64,000 nucleotides of DNA, from contig CP066552.1 of assembly GCA_016415585.1 (NCBI GenBank), positions 1,550,001-1,614,000 of the forward strand, written 5' to 3'. Below the pieces are notes generated by a model that worked only from the letters and a program-made list of their open reading frames with translations, was not told the DNA's origin and made no database searches. The stretch is from Pectobacterium carotovorum. Its GTDB lineage: Bacteria > Pseudomonadota > Gammaproteobacteria > Enterobacterales > Enterobacteriaceae. Numbering within the stretch: the stretch's first letter is position 1; the number at the start of each line of letters is the position of its first letter. The translations under genes and the position numbers were made by a program. Positions 36,983 through 46,104 of this stretch are shown piece by piece.

Positions 36983-39043
36983 TTACTGTAGCGCGCGGCG
37001 TAGGACCCGGCAGCCGTAGCCTGACAGGTCGAGCGAGCCTGAAAGTGTGCTGCCCGTCGTCATTTCCTCGTAGGTGGCAGGCAGCGCGATCTGTTGCGGC
37101 GTTGCCGTGTAGTTCTGTACGAAGATGAACTCGCTTTCTCCGTCATCACGACGATGAGCGACAATGCCGTAAGGCAGATCGGTCGGTAGCGCACGCGGTA
37201 AATCCAGCGTCTGTATCAGCGTGGTGAAGAAATCACGCTGGAAGGCGAGGTCGTTGCGCGACGCGATGTAATAGGCCTGACCCTTGCCGTAATCATTGAC
37301 TGTAACGGCTGGGCGACCCGCGTAGAAATCGCTGTCATAGGTTGCCAGCGCACGCGCGCCTTCAAGATGAATTAGCTCGCACAGGTGGGTGACCTGATAC
37401 GGGCCGACCAGACGTTGCTCGTTGCCGTCCAGACCGCTAATGCTGTTGCTTTCATGATCGTACAGCCCATCGATTTCTTCTGCCCAGATCCCCATGATAG
37501 GGCGAAGCGGGCCAGGGAAACCGTTTTGGTGACACAGATCGGTTTCGTTGACGACGCCAGACCAGTAGGTGGTGACGAAGCTACCGCCCTGTTTGACGAA
37601 GGCATCGACACGTTCGGCAAAGCCATCGCGTACCATGTAGAGCATCGGTGCGATCACGAGCTGATAACCGCTGAGGTCGACATCGGCGTTGATGATATCC
37701 ACCGCCACGCCCTGTTCCCAGAACGTACGATAATGCTCGGTGACGGTTTTCTCATAGAACAGCCCCGCGTTGCGCGGCCCTTGGGCGTTGTCCATCGCCC
37801 AGCGGCTTTCCCAGTCGAAAATGATGGCGACTTTGGCGTCAACCCGACTGCCCGCTACCGGTGCGAGTTTGTTGAGTATGTCACCCAATTCCTGCACTTC
37901 ACGGCCAACGCGGGTGTCGATATGTCCGACATGATCGACGACGGCACCGTGGAATTTTTCAACGGAACCGCGGCTCTTACGCCACTGGAAATACTGCACG
38001 GAGTCTGACCCGTGCGCGACGGCCTGAAGCGAAGACAGGATATGCATGCCCGGCTTTTTCAGTTTGCTGATCGGCTGCCAGTTGGTCAGGCTTGGCGTTG
38101 ACTCCATCAGGTAGAACGGTTTTCCACCTTTCAGCGTACGCATCAGATCGTGATACATCGCGGTGTAGGCGCCCAGCGTGCAGTCATCTTCCGCGTTATG
38201 CCACAGCGGGTAGCTGTCCCAGGATACGAAGTCGATCACCTTCGCCAACTGCCAGTAGTCGTAATCATAGAAGTATTCCATGAAGTTCGTCGTCGTTGGC
38301 AGAGACGGATTTTCGGCTTTTAGCGGTGCAATTTCTGCGGCACAGAAATCGCTGACCTGTGAGGTGTTAAAGCGTTTCCAGTCCAGATTCAAGCCGTGGA
38401 TGGATACTTCACCGATGGGCGACGGGGGTTCTAACTGTGACCAGTCGGTGTAGGTGTGGCTCCAGAAGGTACTCCACCACGCTTTATTCAGTGCGTCTAT
38501 TGTGCCGTAGCGCGCTTTCAGCCAGCTCTGGAAGGTGCTGCGGCAGGTATCGCAGTGGCACTCGCCGCTGTATTCGTTGGAAATATGCCAGCCGATCACC
38601 GCAGGATGGTGCGAGTAACGATTTGCCAACTGGGTGTTGATTTGTTTTACTTTCTCGCGATAGTTCGGCGAGCTCAGGCAGTGGTTGTGGCGACCGCCGT
38701 GCAGCGCCTGCACGCGATTACTGCCTACACGTAGTACGTCTGGGTATTTCTGCGATAGCCAAGCCGGGCGTGCGCCGCTCGGCGTTGCCAGAAAAACGAA
38801 GATACCGTTGGCATACAGCGTGTCGAGGATGCCATCCAACCAGCCAAATTCGTAGCGACCTTCTTCCGGCTCAATCCCAGACCAGCTGAAAATACCCACG
38901 GACATGACGTTGCACTGGGTCTGCTTCATCATCTCAATGTCTTTTTCCAGAACCTCTGGGTCGTCCAGCCATTGGTCAGGGTTATAGTCTGCGCCGTGCA
39001 GCAGAACAGGCACTTTGCTGCTTAGCGGGGGGAATTTGAACAT
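36983..39043 (-). CDS. ganB: GH42 beta-galactosidase GanB
   Basis: GanB is a cytoplasmic glycoside hydrolase family 42 enzyme that releases galactose from imported galacto-oligosaccharides. The 686-residue protein has no signal peptide. The TIM-barrel shows LLHGADYNPDQW, the acid/base Glu at about 157 in GWHISNEYSG, and the nucleophile Glu at about 314 in PFYLMESTPS. The zinc-site cysteines are C122, C162, C164 and C167 (ECHCDTCRS). The trimerisation domain and C-terminal beta domain complete the usual length. AGGAGAG precedes the start. It is the last gene of ganEFGAB, after a 303-bp spacer holding a duplicated segment and a repeat. Confidence 0.93.
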   Translation of the reverse strand: MFKFPPLSSKVPVLLHGADYNPDQWLDDPEVLEKDIEMMKQTQCNVMSVGIFSWSGIEPEEGRYEFGWLDGILDTLYANGIFVFLATPSGARPAWLSQKYPDVLRVGSNRVQALHGGRHNHCLSSPNYREKVKQINTQLANRYSHHPAVIGWHISNEYSGECHCDTCRSTFQSWLKARYGTIDALNKAWWSTFWSHTYTDWSQLEPPSPIGEVSIHGLNLDWKRFNTSQVSDFCAAEIAPLKAENPSLPTTTNFMEYFYDYDYWQLAKVIDFVSWDSYPLWHNAEDDCTLGAYTAMYHDLMRTLKGGKPFYLMESTPSLTNWQPISKLKKPGMHILSSLQAVAHGSDSVQYFQWRKSRGSVEKFHGAVVDHVGHIDTRVGREVQELGDILNKLAPVAGSRVDAKVAIIFDWESRWAMDNAQGPRNAGLFYEKTVTEHYRTFWEQGVAVDIINADVDLSGYQLVIAPMLYMVRDGFAERVDAFVKQGGSFVTTYWSGVVNETDLCHQNGFPGPLRPIMGIWAEEIDGLYDHESNSISGLDGNEQRLVGPYQVTHLCELIHLEGARALATYDSDFYAGRPAVTVNDYGKGQAYYIASRNDLAFQRDFFTTLIQTLDLPRALPTDLPYGIVAHRRDDGESEFIFVQNYTATPQQIALPATYEEMTTGSTLSGSLDLSGYGCRVLRRALQ

Positions 39044-39053
39044 CGTTCTCTCC

Positions 39054-39343
39054 TAAACGGGTTGTCAACGCGTTGAATACGGTTTGCGTGTTCGAGATAG
39101 CTGGCAATGTGCTTATGCGGCGATGATGGGTAGATCGTAAAGACGCTGTGAATACATCCCTGTACGCTCGGGTTGCGCGGATATGAATCTCATCCCTGAG
39201 ATTCACCCTTGCAGGGCCGCCGCAAGCGACGTTCAAAAACGTTCCTGACGTTTTTGTCCATGGCGCAAACGCTTTACTCTTCTATCCCATTATCGCCGCT
39301 CTTGTTCAGTTAAACGGGTTGTCACGCTCTGAATACGGTTTAC
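39054..39343. repeat. Direct duplication of about 34 bp flanking a repeat in the ganA-ganB spacer
   Basis: TAAACGGGTTGTCAACGCGT and the following TGAATACGGTTTGCG at 39054-39088 recur with few changes at 39311-39343. One copy abuts the ganB ribosome site and the other the ganA stop. The 222 bases between them carry a double-hairpin repeat. The pattern suggests that the spacer was duplicated when the repeat was acquired. Confidence 0.65.
39205..39257. repeat. Double-hairpin repeat, copy 4
   Basis: Hairpin 1 is CGCCGC-AA-GCGACG (39218-39231, one mismatch). Hairpin 2 is AAAAACGT-TCCTG-ACGTTTTT (39235-39255). It lies between ganA and ganB, where it could influence the relative expression of the two genes. 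Confidence 0.65.
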
Positions 39344-39346
39344 GAC

Positions 39347-40561
39347 TTACTTAAACGCTTTGATGGAAGGCAGTACGTTGCCTTTGCAGTCGAACAGCGC
39401 TTGGTTTTCCCGTGCGTTGCCTTCTTTCCATTCGTCGTTGTTGTATTTCATACCCGCTTTCGTGGCCCAGGTTGCACCGAGGGTAGGCAGCCAGATTGGC
39501 TCCCAATAGAAGACGCCTTTGCCGCGCTGGTTGGGTACGTTGATGACGCTTTGCATCAAATCGTGCAGGTAATTGGCCTGACCCTGAACGGAAGCAGGGT
39601 AACCGCCGGCATCCAACTCTTTTTGCTGGAAGCTGTTTTCCGCGTTATCGCAGTTTTCCAACGTGTAAGCATAGGCGGCTTCAACCACGATGATGTCTTT
39701 ATTGTAGCGTTTGGTGACGTCGTTCATGTTGTACTGCAACGCGCTGATGGGGCCGTTCCAGTAGGTGTAGAACGAGGCACCGATGACATCAAACGGGACG
39801 TTACGTTTGACGATTTCATCGAACCACCAGATAAAGGTGTCGTTTTTGGTGCCTTCCGCCAGATGCAGCATGATCTTGACGTTATTCGCGCCCTGTACGT
39901 CCTTCACGCCCTGAATACCGGCTTTCAGCATCGCCGCGAGGCGATCGAATTCGCCGCCACCCTGACCCCAACTTTTTCCTTCCGGCCACAGCATCCCGCC
40001 GTTCAGTTCGTTACCGATCTGCACCATATCCGGCATGACGCCCGCTTTCTGGAATTCGCTAATGGTGGCTTTGGTGTAGTCATGTAGGGCAGTCGTGAGC
40101 TGCGCTGCGTTTAGGCCAGACCAGGCTTTAGGCTTGTTTTGGTGGGCCGGGTCGGTCCAGAAATCGCTGTAGTGGAAATCCAGCAGCACTTTCATTCCGT
40201 TCGCTTTGGCGCGTTTAGCCAGCGCCAGCGTGGTCGCCAGATCGTTGTTACCGCCGCCGTAACCGTTGCCCGCTGCATCTTTCGGATCGTTCCAGATGCG
40301 CAGACGGATATAGTTAATGCCGTTCTCTTTCAGGATCAGCATGGCATCTTTCTGTTTGCCATGTTCGTCATAAAATTTTCCGCCGTGCTTTTCCACCTCG
40401 TTCAGCATGGAAATATCCGCGCCTTTAATGAAATCGGCAGGGACGTTCGTCAACTTATTGATCGTCACATTCTCTGCGGCATACAGGGTTTGCGGCAGGG
40501 AGAAGGTCAACAGGCCAGTTGCCAGCATGGCGGCCATCAGTACGCGTTTTTTCATTTTCAT
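39347..40561 (-). CDS. ganA: GH53 endo-beta-1,4-galactanase GanA
   Basis: GanA hydrolyses beta-1,4-galactan side chains of pectin. The 404-residue precursor has a Sec signal peptide (MKMKKRVLMAAMLATGLLTF, likely cut after TLYA at residue 28). So it acts in the periplasm, or outside if exported further. The GH53 barrel shows DFIKGADISMLNEVEKHGG, YIRLRIWNDP, LLDFHYSDFWTDP, the acid/base Glu at about 185 in QIGNELNGGML, and the nucleophile Glu at about 294 in VVEAAYAYT. AGGAA precedes the start. It follows ganG by 35 bases in the ganEFGAB operon. Confidence 0.94.
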   Translation of the reverse strand: MKMKKRVLMAAMLATGLLTFSLPQTLYAAENVTINKLTNVPADFIKGADISMLNEVEKHGGKFYDEHGKQKDAMLILKENGINYIRLRIWNDPKDAAGNGYGGGNNDLATTLALAKRAKANGMKVLLDFHYSDFWTDPAHQNKPKAWSGLNAAQLTTALHDYTKATISEFQKAGVMPDMVQIGNELNGGMLWPEGKSWGQGGGEFDRLAAMLKAGIQGVKDVQGANNVKIMLHLAEGTKNDTFIWWFDEIVKRNVPFDVIGASFYTYWNGPISALQYNMNDVTKRYNKDIIVVEAAYAYTLENCDNAENSFQQKELDAGGYPASVQGQANYLHDLMQSVINVPNQRGKGVFYWEPIWLPTLGATWATKAGMKYNNDEWKEGNARENQALFDCKGNVLPSIKAFK

Positions 40562-40596
40562 TTTACGTTCCTGGAATAGGTACAGATGTTGAGTTA

Positions 40597-41445
40597 TTAC
40601 CCTTTGGTTCCGCCTGAGGTCAGGCCGGAGACAAAGTACTTTTGCAATGAAAGATAAAGAATGGCGACCGGTACCGCGATCAGCACGGCTCCCGCGGCGT
40701 AGGTGGTGTAGCTGGCTCCCATCTTCTGTGAGACCAGGTTGTATAGCCCGATGGGCAGCGTGTACTGATCCGGCGTGCGCAGGATGGTGCTGGAGAGAAT
40801 GAAATCACCCAGCGGGCCGGTAAACGAGAACAGAGCTATCACCGCGATGATCGGTTTGGACAGCGGCATAATGATCTCGATAAAGATGCGGAAGTTACCC
40901 GCGCCGTCCATACGCGCGGACTCATCCAGATCTTTCGGAATGGCATCCAGATAGCCTTTCATCAGATAGGTATTCATCGGGATCATGCCGCCGACGTAAA
41001 CCAGCACCAGCGCAATATGGCTGTTCACCAGCCCCAGCATCTGCGCTAGTACGAAGATGGCGATCAGCGCGGAGAACTGCGGGATCATCTGCAAGAGTAG
41101 AAACAACATCAGCCCATTCTGGCGGCCGCGAAAGCGGAAACGAGAGAAGGAATACGCGGTGAAACTGACGCTGACTAGCGTCAGAATCATGGTCAGGAAG
41201 CTGATTTTCATCGAGTTCCAGTACCATGCCGCGTAGTCAATCTGGCCGTTAAACAGCTCCTCATAGTGAATAAAGGAGAAGTTATCTGGGATGATCGAGG
41301 TGTTGAGCAGGCTGTTGCCGGGGTTCAGCGACGCGCCAACCGTCCAGATCAGTGGATAAATAATGATGATTGCCACGATCGTCAACAGCAGGTAGGTCAG
41401 GCCGAGTTTGATAAAATTCTGGCGTTTAACGCTGTGCTTTTTCAT
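40597..41445 (-). CDS. ganG: Galacto-oligosaccharide ABC transporter permease GanG
   Basis: GanG is a MalG-type inner-membrane permease of 282 residues with six helices. The EAA loop that contacts the ATPase is visible as LDAIPKDLDESARMDGAGNF (about residues 166-185). The N-terminal periplasmic loop (SLNPGNSLLNTSIIPDNFS) is typical of MalG relatives. It pairs with GanF, with a 12-base gap between the genes, and takes substrate from GanE. Energy comes from GanK. The family relation is clear, and the galactan specificity is inferred from the operon. Confidence 0.92.
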   Translation of the reverse strand: MKKHSVKRQNFIKLGLTYLLLTIVAIIIIYPLIWTVGASLNPGNSLLNTSIIPDNFSFIHYEELFNGQIDYAAWYWNSMKISFLTMILTLVSVSFTAYSFSRFRFRGRQNGLMLFLLLQMIPQFSALIAIFVLAQMLGLVNSHIALVLVYVGGMIPMNTYLMKGYLDAIPKDLDESARMDGAGNFRIFIEIIMPLSKPIIAVIALFSFTGPLGDFILSSTILRTPDQYTLPIGLYNLVSQKMGASYTTYAAGAVLIAVPVAILYLSLQKYFVSGLTSGGTKG

Positions 41446-41457
41446 CTGCGCGCTTTC

Positions 41458-42762
41458 CTATGCCATGTTGTCTTGTTTGAAGGAGTTGGTGGCGCGGAAC
41501 TGCCACAGTGCGACGCCCACGACAAAAATCGACAGCAGAATGGTGATGCTGGCTGCGATCGCATATTGGGAAGAAGACATGGTCAGCTTATAAATCCAGG
41601 ACACCAGAATATCCGTCCCGCCCGCGTTGGAGCCGATCACCGCCGGTCCGCCGTTGTTGAACAGATAGATGATGTTGAAATTATTAAAGTTGAACGTGTA
41701 CTGCGTGATGATGATCGGTGCAATGGAGTAGAGCACCAGCGGCAGCGTGATGGTGGTCAGCTTGTACCAACTGCTGGCGCCGTCAATCGTTGCGGCTTCG
41801 TACAAATCGTCAGGAATCGCCTGCAATACGCCGGTGGTCATGGCGAACACAAACGGGAAGCCTAACCAGGTTTGCATCAGAATCAGCGCGGTCTTGGCCC
41901 AGAACGGGTCGGTCATCCACGCTTTAGGCTCAATCCCCAATGCGGCCAGAATGCCGTTATTAATCACGCCAAACGTTTCGTTAAACATCCCCGCGAAGAC
42001 CAGAATAGTGACGAAGCCCGGCACTGCCCACGGCAGGATCAGGATGGTGCGGATCAGCGGCTTGAAACGCAGCCCTTTCTGGTTCACCAAAATCGCCAGC
42101 AGGATGCCTACGGCGCACTGGAGTGTGGTCGCAATCAGCGTCCAAATCACCGTCCATTGCAGCACGTCAAAGAACGTTGAGCGCCAGAGATCGAGCCGGA
42201 AGATGTTGATAAAGTTCGTCATCCCTACCCAGTCGACCAGCTTGGCGGGCGGCGTGTGGTAGAGGTTGTAATTGGTAAAGGCGATGGAAAAACCGAAAAT
42301 AATCGGGAAAACCACGACAAAGACCAGCAAGATGAAGCCGGGGGTGATCATCAGATAAGGGAAGCCTTCGCTCAGCAGCATCTGATATTGCTTCTTCACG
42401 CTATTCAACGGCAGACCTTTATCGCGTCTGGCACCGCACGCGTAGGCATCGCGCAGGCTCAAATAGTAAACGCCGACGCCAAAGGCGGCGACGATCACGC
42501 TGATAATGCCTTTTGCCAACAGAAAAATAGAGTGATCGCGCGGCAGCTCAGTGCCCAGCGTGATGAGCCCCCAGGCACCGTTCCGCAGGAAATCATGGAA
42601 TATGCCGATGAAGCAGACCATGACGATAAAGAAAAGTGCGCCTTTGACGAACTGGCGATTATAAATCTGTCCGAGTCCGGGGATGAGCGCCAGCAATACA
42701 GCCGTTCTGGCGTGGCGACATCCTCTCTCTTGTGGCGTAAGGCCGCTGGCGTTGACGGTCAC
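41458..42762 (-). CDS. ganF: Galacto-oligosaccharide ABC transporter permease GanF
   Basis: GanF is the MalF-type partner permease. An N-terminal extension of about 130 residues carries extra helices (AVLLALIPGLGQIYNRQFVKG, ALFFIVMVCFIGIFHDFL). The transport core follows, with the EAA loop LQAIPDDLYEAATIDGASSW. A long frame opens at 42849, but the GGAGGT at 42773-42768 is correctly placed for a GTG start at 42762. An ATG at 42774 is the alternative. The gap to ganE (about 100 bases) contains a stable stem-loop with a T run, reminiscent of the malE-malF gap. Confidence 0.88.
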   Translation of the reverse strand: MTVNASGLTPQERGCRHARTAVLLALIPGLGQIYNRQFVKGALFFIVMVCFIGIFHDFLRNGAWGLITLGTELPRDHSIFLLAKGIISVIVAAFGVGVYYLSLRDAYACGARRDKGLPLNSVKKQYQMLLSEGFPYLMITPGFILLVFVVVFPIIFGFSIAFTNYNLYHTPPAKLVDWVGMTNFINIFRLDLWRSTFFDVLQWTVIWTLIATTLQCAVGILLAILVNQKGLRFKPLIRTILILPWAVPGFVTILVFAGMFNETFGVINNGILAALGIEPKAWMTDPFWAKTALILMQTWLGFPFVFAMTTGVLQAIPDDLYEAATIDGASSWYKLTTITLPLVLYSIAPIIITQYTFNFNNFNIIYLFNNGGPAVIGSNAGGTDILVSWIYKLTMSSSQYAIAASITILLSIFVVGVALWQFRATNSFKQDNMA

Positions 42763-42784
42763 ATCTACCTCCATTTTCTTAAAA

Positions 42785-42840
42785 ACATGGGTATCCCTCA
42801 CATCCCGAAACCGATTGGGGGAGAAATAAGGGATCCCATG
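42785..42840 (-). terminator. Stem-loop with T run in the ganE-ganF gap
   Basis: ATGGGTATCCCT (42787-42798) pairs with AGGGATCCCAT (42829-42839) with one bulged base. On the transcribed strand the stem is followed by GTTTTT. It could act as a partial terminator or as a 3' stabiliser for ganE mRNA, letting the binding protein be made in excess over the permeases. Confidence 0.55.
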
Positions 42841-42863
42841 TTGACCCACGGTGGTGCGGGGGA

Positions 42864-44096
42864 TTACTGGTTACTGTGGTTAGCTTCGATCTGCATTTTG
42901 ATAATCTTCACGGCAGATTCCAGCGCCGCTTTGGTGTCCTGCTTGCCCGTTACGCTCAGTTGCAGCGCGCTGTTCGCAGGTGTCCAGACTTCCTGCATTT
43001 CCGGTACGCTCGGCATAGGAACGGCATAGCCAGACTGGATCGCGACAGCACGGGATTTTTCGTCATCCTTAATCAGCGGATCGTCAACCAGCGCCGCGAT
43101 AGGTGGGATTTCACCGGTTAACTGGAAGCGAATTTTGGCGTACTCAGGCTGATTGATGAACTCAATGAATTTCTGCGCTAGCGCTTTGTTTTTAGAGTAG
43201 GTGGAGATGCTGTAGCCTTTCACGCCCAGCAGCGAACGCGGATGCTCGCCGTTTGGCAGCAGCGGCAGTGGGGCTACACCATAGTTTACGCCTGCGTTTT
43301 TGTACGGCTGGAACGCCCACGGACCGGTAATCACGGCAGCGGCTTTTTTCTCGGTAAACAGGGAATCGATGGCGTTAGCGCCGGTTTCACCGACGATGCC
43401 CGGTGGGAACAGGCCATCGGCATAGAATTTCTTGATGTAGTTGACGGCATCGATAGTGGCTTGTTTATCCAGACCGATGTCTTTTACGTTTGGTGAACCG
43501 TTGCTGTTCTGCCCGAAAATGTAGCCACCCATCCCAGCGATGACGCCATAGGCGTAATAAATTTCATCAAACTTCGCCAGCAGGCCATAGCGGCCTTCCG
43601 CACGTTGCTGTTTGGAGAAGGTGAACAGATCGTCAAATTTTTCCGGCGGCTGTGGCATCAGGTCTTTGTTGTACACCAGCACGGTGGTTTCAACCGCTTT
43701 CGGCACGCCGTACAGCTTACCGTTATAGGTTTGTGCTTCCAGCGCTGGTTTGGTGAAACTCGACAGGAACGTCTGGTCCAGCTTCAGTTCGCTGATCAAT
43801 CCCTGAACCACGGCGGTACCCACCTGATCGTGTGGCATCACGATCACATCCGGGCCGATTCCTGCTGGGCCATCCAGACGGAGTTTCTCAATCTGCTGCG
43901 CGTAGGGCGTTTCCAGCACTTTGATTTTGACATTATTCTGTTTTTCAAAGGCTTTGATCGCGTCGGCGATGCCGTCGGATTTCTTGATATCTTCCCATAC
44001 CAGAAGTTCTTTGTCGGCTGCCAGCGCTGATTTGCTGAGTACGCCGGTGATACCCAGTGAAATCATAATGACGGTGGTCAGTGTTTTCATTTTCAT
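42864..44096 (-). CDS. ganE: Galacto-oligosaccharide-binding protein GanE
   Basis: GanE is the periplasmic solute-binding protein of the Gan ABC importer, of the maltose-binding (SBP family 1) type. The 410-residue precursor has a signal peptide (MKTLTTVIMISLGITGVLSK, cleaved after SALA). The mature protein begins ADKELLVWEDIKKSDGI and contains the family motif GPDVIVMPHDQVG and KKAAAVITGPWAF. Two adjacent ATG codons occur at 44099 and 44096. GAGGA suits the second. It is the first gene of ganEFGAB and is divergent from ganK. The 490-base divergent region contains three candidate GanR operators. Confidence 0.92.
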   Translation of the reverse strand: MKMKTLTTVIMISLGITGVLSKSALAADKELLVWEDIKKSDGIADAIKAFEKQNNVKIKVLETPYAQQIEKLRLDGPAGIGPDVIVMPHDQVGTAVVQGLISELKLDQTFLSSFTKPALEAQTYNGKLYGVPKAVETTVLVYNKDLMPQPPEKFDDLFTFSKQQRAEGRYGLLAKFDEIYYAYGVIAGMGGYIFGQNSNGSPNVKDIGLDKQATIDAVNYIKKFYADGLFPPGIVGETGANAIDSLFTEKKAAAVITGPWAFQPYKNAGVNYGVAPLPLLPNGEHPRSLLGVKGYSISTYSKNKALAQKFIEFINQPEYAKIRFQLTGEIPPIAALVDDPLIKDDEKSRAVAIQSGYAVPMPSVPEMQEVWTPANSALQLSVTGKQDTKAALESAVKIIKMQIEANHSNQ

Positions 44097-44189
44097 CATT
44101 AGTCCTCAAAGCCCTGGTGGGCCAATCATGGTCGGAAATTGTCGCGTACTTTCCCGTTTTCACCGTTTTTGCTGTCCCTGTGCGATGTT

Positions 44190-44205
44190 GGTGTAACGTT
44201 ACATC
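44190..44205. promoter_or_regulatory. Candidate GalR/GanR-type operator in the ganE promoter region
   Basis: TGTAACGTTACA (44192-44203) is a perfect palindrome within GGTGTAACGTTACATC. The half-site is one base shorter than the usual gal operator (GTGTAAnCGnTTACAC), so affinity is uncertain. It lies about 95 bases before ganE. Confidence 0.45.
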
Positions 44206-44308
44206 ACACGGCAGTACACCGAAGGGAATGAGGCATCTAACAGTACACGTTGTTTGGCGATCGTCGCTGTGTGGCGCTTGACGCTTTGTTGCGCGTTTTC
44301 CACAAACT

Positions 44309-44324
44309 AGGATAACGGTTACAC
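44309..44324. promoter_or_regulatory. Candidate GanR operator, middle of the ganE-ganK region
   Basis: AGGATAACGGTTACAC has a perfect right half (CGGTTACAC) and a poorer left half. Its centre is 106 bp from the next operator, similar to the spacing of looping operators in the E. coli gal system. Confidence 0.45.
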
Positions 44325-44414
44325 CAATGGCGATTACATTAAGCAGAGTGCGCCACGTCTGCCAGCGAAACATGTAAAGGCTGTGATCTTATGCACAAAA
44401 GTAACCCCCTGTTT

Positions 44415-44430
44415 GTGCAAACGGTTACAC
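44415..44430. promoter_or_regulatory. Candidate GanR operator in front of ganK
   Basis: GTGCAAACGGTTACAC closely matches the GalR/GalS operator consensus. TATATT at 44439-44444 could be the -10 of the ganK promoter, so a repressor here would block it. Confidence 0.6.
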
Positions 44431-44589
44431 CATGCTGTTATATTGCAATTATGACCAGCGTGCAGGTAAATCTGGCCGGATGCTAATGCGTCTGGAAGGG
44501 CTACCGAGCCATTTTGAGTAGACGACCACTGGGCCGTTGTGACTCAGCGCTTATATCCTGAAAAGCAAAATTATCAAGAGGTTACCGTT

Positions 44590-45672
44590 ATGGCGTCGAT
44601 CCAGTTGGATAGAGTGAGTAAGCATTTTGGCAAAACGATTACGCTTCACGATGTGAATCTGACGATTGCGGATGGAGAGTTCGCCGTTTTTGTTGGGCCG
44701 TCTGGCTGTGGTAAGTCGACGTTGCTGAGAATGATTGCCGGGCTGGAAGATGTCACGGGCGGTGAAATCATGATTGATGAGGCCGTGGTGAATGATGTTG
44801 CCCCCGCTCACCGTGGTGTGGCGATGGTGTTCCAGTCTTATGCGCTGTACCCGCACATGACCGTCGCTGAGAATATGGGCTACGGCCTGCGCGTGAATGG
44901 CGTTCCGAAAGACCAGATTAAGCACCAAATCGAGATGGTGGCGAAGACGCTGCAACTGTCTCACCTGCTGGAGCGTAAACCGAAAGAGCTATCGGGTGGG
45001 CAGCGCCAGCGTGTGGCGATAGGGCGCGCCATCGTACGTAACCCGAAAGTGTTCCTGTTTGATGAGCCGCTGTCGAACCTGGATGCAGAGCTGCGCGTGG
45101 ATATGCGATTGCACATTGCCAAACTGCATCAGGAATTGAAAACGACGATGATCTACGTGACGCACGATCAGGTCGAAGCCATGACGCTGGCCGATAAAAT
45201 CGTGGTCATGAATTACGGCAAAGTCGAGCAGGTAGGATCGCCGATGGAGCTTTATTATCATCCGGTTAACCAGTTTGTTGCGGGTTTTATCGGCTCGCCA
45301 AAAATGAACTTCCTGCCTGCGCAGGTCATCGATTGGACGCCGGATAGCCTGACGGTGAATGTTGCTGAGCAGTTGCAGCTTGAGCTGCCGATTCGCACTG
45401 GCGAACTGACTGTTGGCAGCACGATAACGCTGGGGCTGCGGCCGGAACACGTGTCACCGGAAGGTGAGGGGATTCGCCTGTCATTCGGTTGTGAAGTCGT
45501 CGAACGTTTAGGTAACAGTACCTACCTGTTCGGCCAATGCTGTGGCATCGATAACTTCAAACTTCTGCTGGCGGGCGACAGTGCCTTCAAGCCTTATGAA
45601 CATATTGAGGTCTTCTTCTCCCCGAATAACTGTCTGGTGTTCAACGCTGATGGCCTGCGTATCAGCGCGTAG
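44590..45672 (+). CDS. ganK: Sugar ABC transporter ATPase GanK (MalK/MsmX type)
   Basis: GanK energises the GanEFG importer. The 360-residue protein has Walker [10 protein letters not shown], the signature [15 protein letters not shown], Walker [13 protein letters not shown], and the switch His in [14 protein letters not shown]-terminal OB-fold regulatory domain of the MalK kind follows ([14 protein letters not shown]). A longer frame starts at 44539, but the ATG at 44590 ([15 protein letters not shown]) has GAGG in front and fits the family. It is transcribed away from ganE. Its promoter region is shared with that of ganEFGAB and carries GanR-type operators. Confidence 0.92.
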   Translation: MASIQLDRVSKHFGKTITLHDVNLTIADGEFAVFVGPSGCGKSTLLRMIAGLEDVTGGEIMIDEAVVNDVAPAHRGVAMVFQSYALYPHMTVAENMGYGLRVNGVPKDQIKHQIEMVAKTLQLSHLLERKPKELSGGQRQRVAIGRAIVRNPKVFLFDEPLSNLDAELRVDMRLHIAKLHQELKTTMIYVTHDQVEAMTLADKIVVMNYGKVEQVGSPMELYYHPVNQFVAGFIGSPKMNFLPAQVIDWTPDSLTVNVAEQLQLELPIRTGELTVGSTITLGLRPEHVSPEGEGIRLSFGCEVVERLGNSTYLFGQCCGIDNFKLLLAGDSAFKPYEHIEVFFSPNNCLVFNADGLRISA

Positions 45673-45719
45673 TTAAGTTTTTGAATCGCTTGATCTGAAT
45701 AGCAAAACCCCTACTAAAC

Positions 45720-45738
45720 AGCGCCCGCGAAGGGCGCT
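45720..45738 (+). terminator. Stem-loop after ganK
   Basis: AGCGCCC-GCGAA-GGGCGCT is a strong GC stem 47 bases after ganK. No proper T run follows on either strand, so termination is uncertain. Copy C of the modular element begins about 60 bases later. Confidence 0.4.
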
Positions 45739-45797
45739 CAACCTTAATTGCTGCTGATAAAATCATCTGTCTCTCAATATTCCGCTGTTTTGGGTTT

Positions 45798-46045
45798 CTC
45801 TGGCGTAAAAAATTGCGCTGAGGTGGGCATGGCCGTCGGGTGAGCCGCATGGATGCGGCGAAAGGCAGTGCCGCGTCGGGAACGCGTCACTGCCGGTCCG
45901 AATATCGGCCACGAACGCCGAAGGCATCGCGTAGCGACGCAATTAGCGCCGAAAAGCCAGTGGTCAAGGCGCTGCGGCGATTGAGCGCGCCTTGTCGGGC
46001 GTGTGGTGAAATCACAGATTTGCTCGGTAGTTAACACGCACGAAA
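45798..46045. repeat. Modular palindromic element, copy C (left end eroded)
   Basis: The right end CGCACGAAA (46037-46045) keeps the terminal repeat. The left end is not recognisable. The left arm Y (CTGGCGTAAAA ... GGTGGGC ... GTGAGC) is the reverse complement of the right arm of copy B. The core hairpin GGCAGTGCCGCGT-CGGGA-ACGCGTCACTGCC spans 45864-45894. Arm Z with the hairpin CAAGGCGC...GCGCCTTG (45965-45994) matches copy A. Confidence 0.75.
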
Positions 46046-46104
46046 TTTTCGCACTACCACACAGGATGCAGTGAACATTTTACAGCGGATACCATCCGCA
46101 ACAG

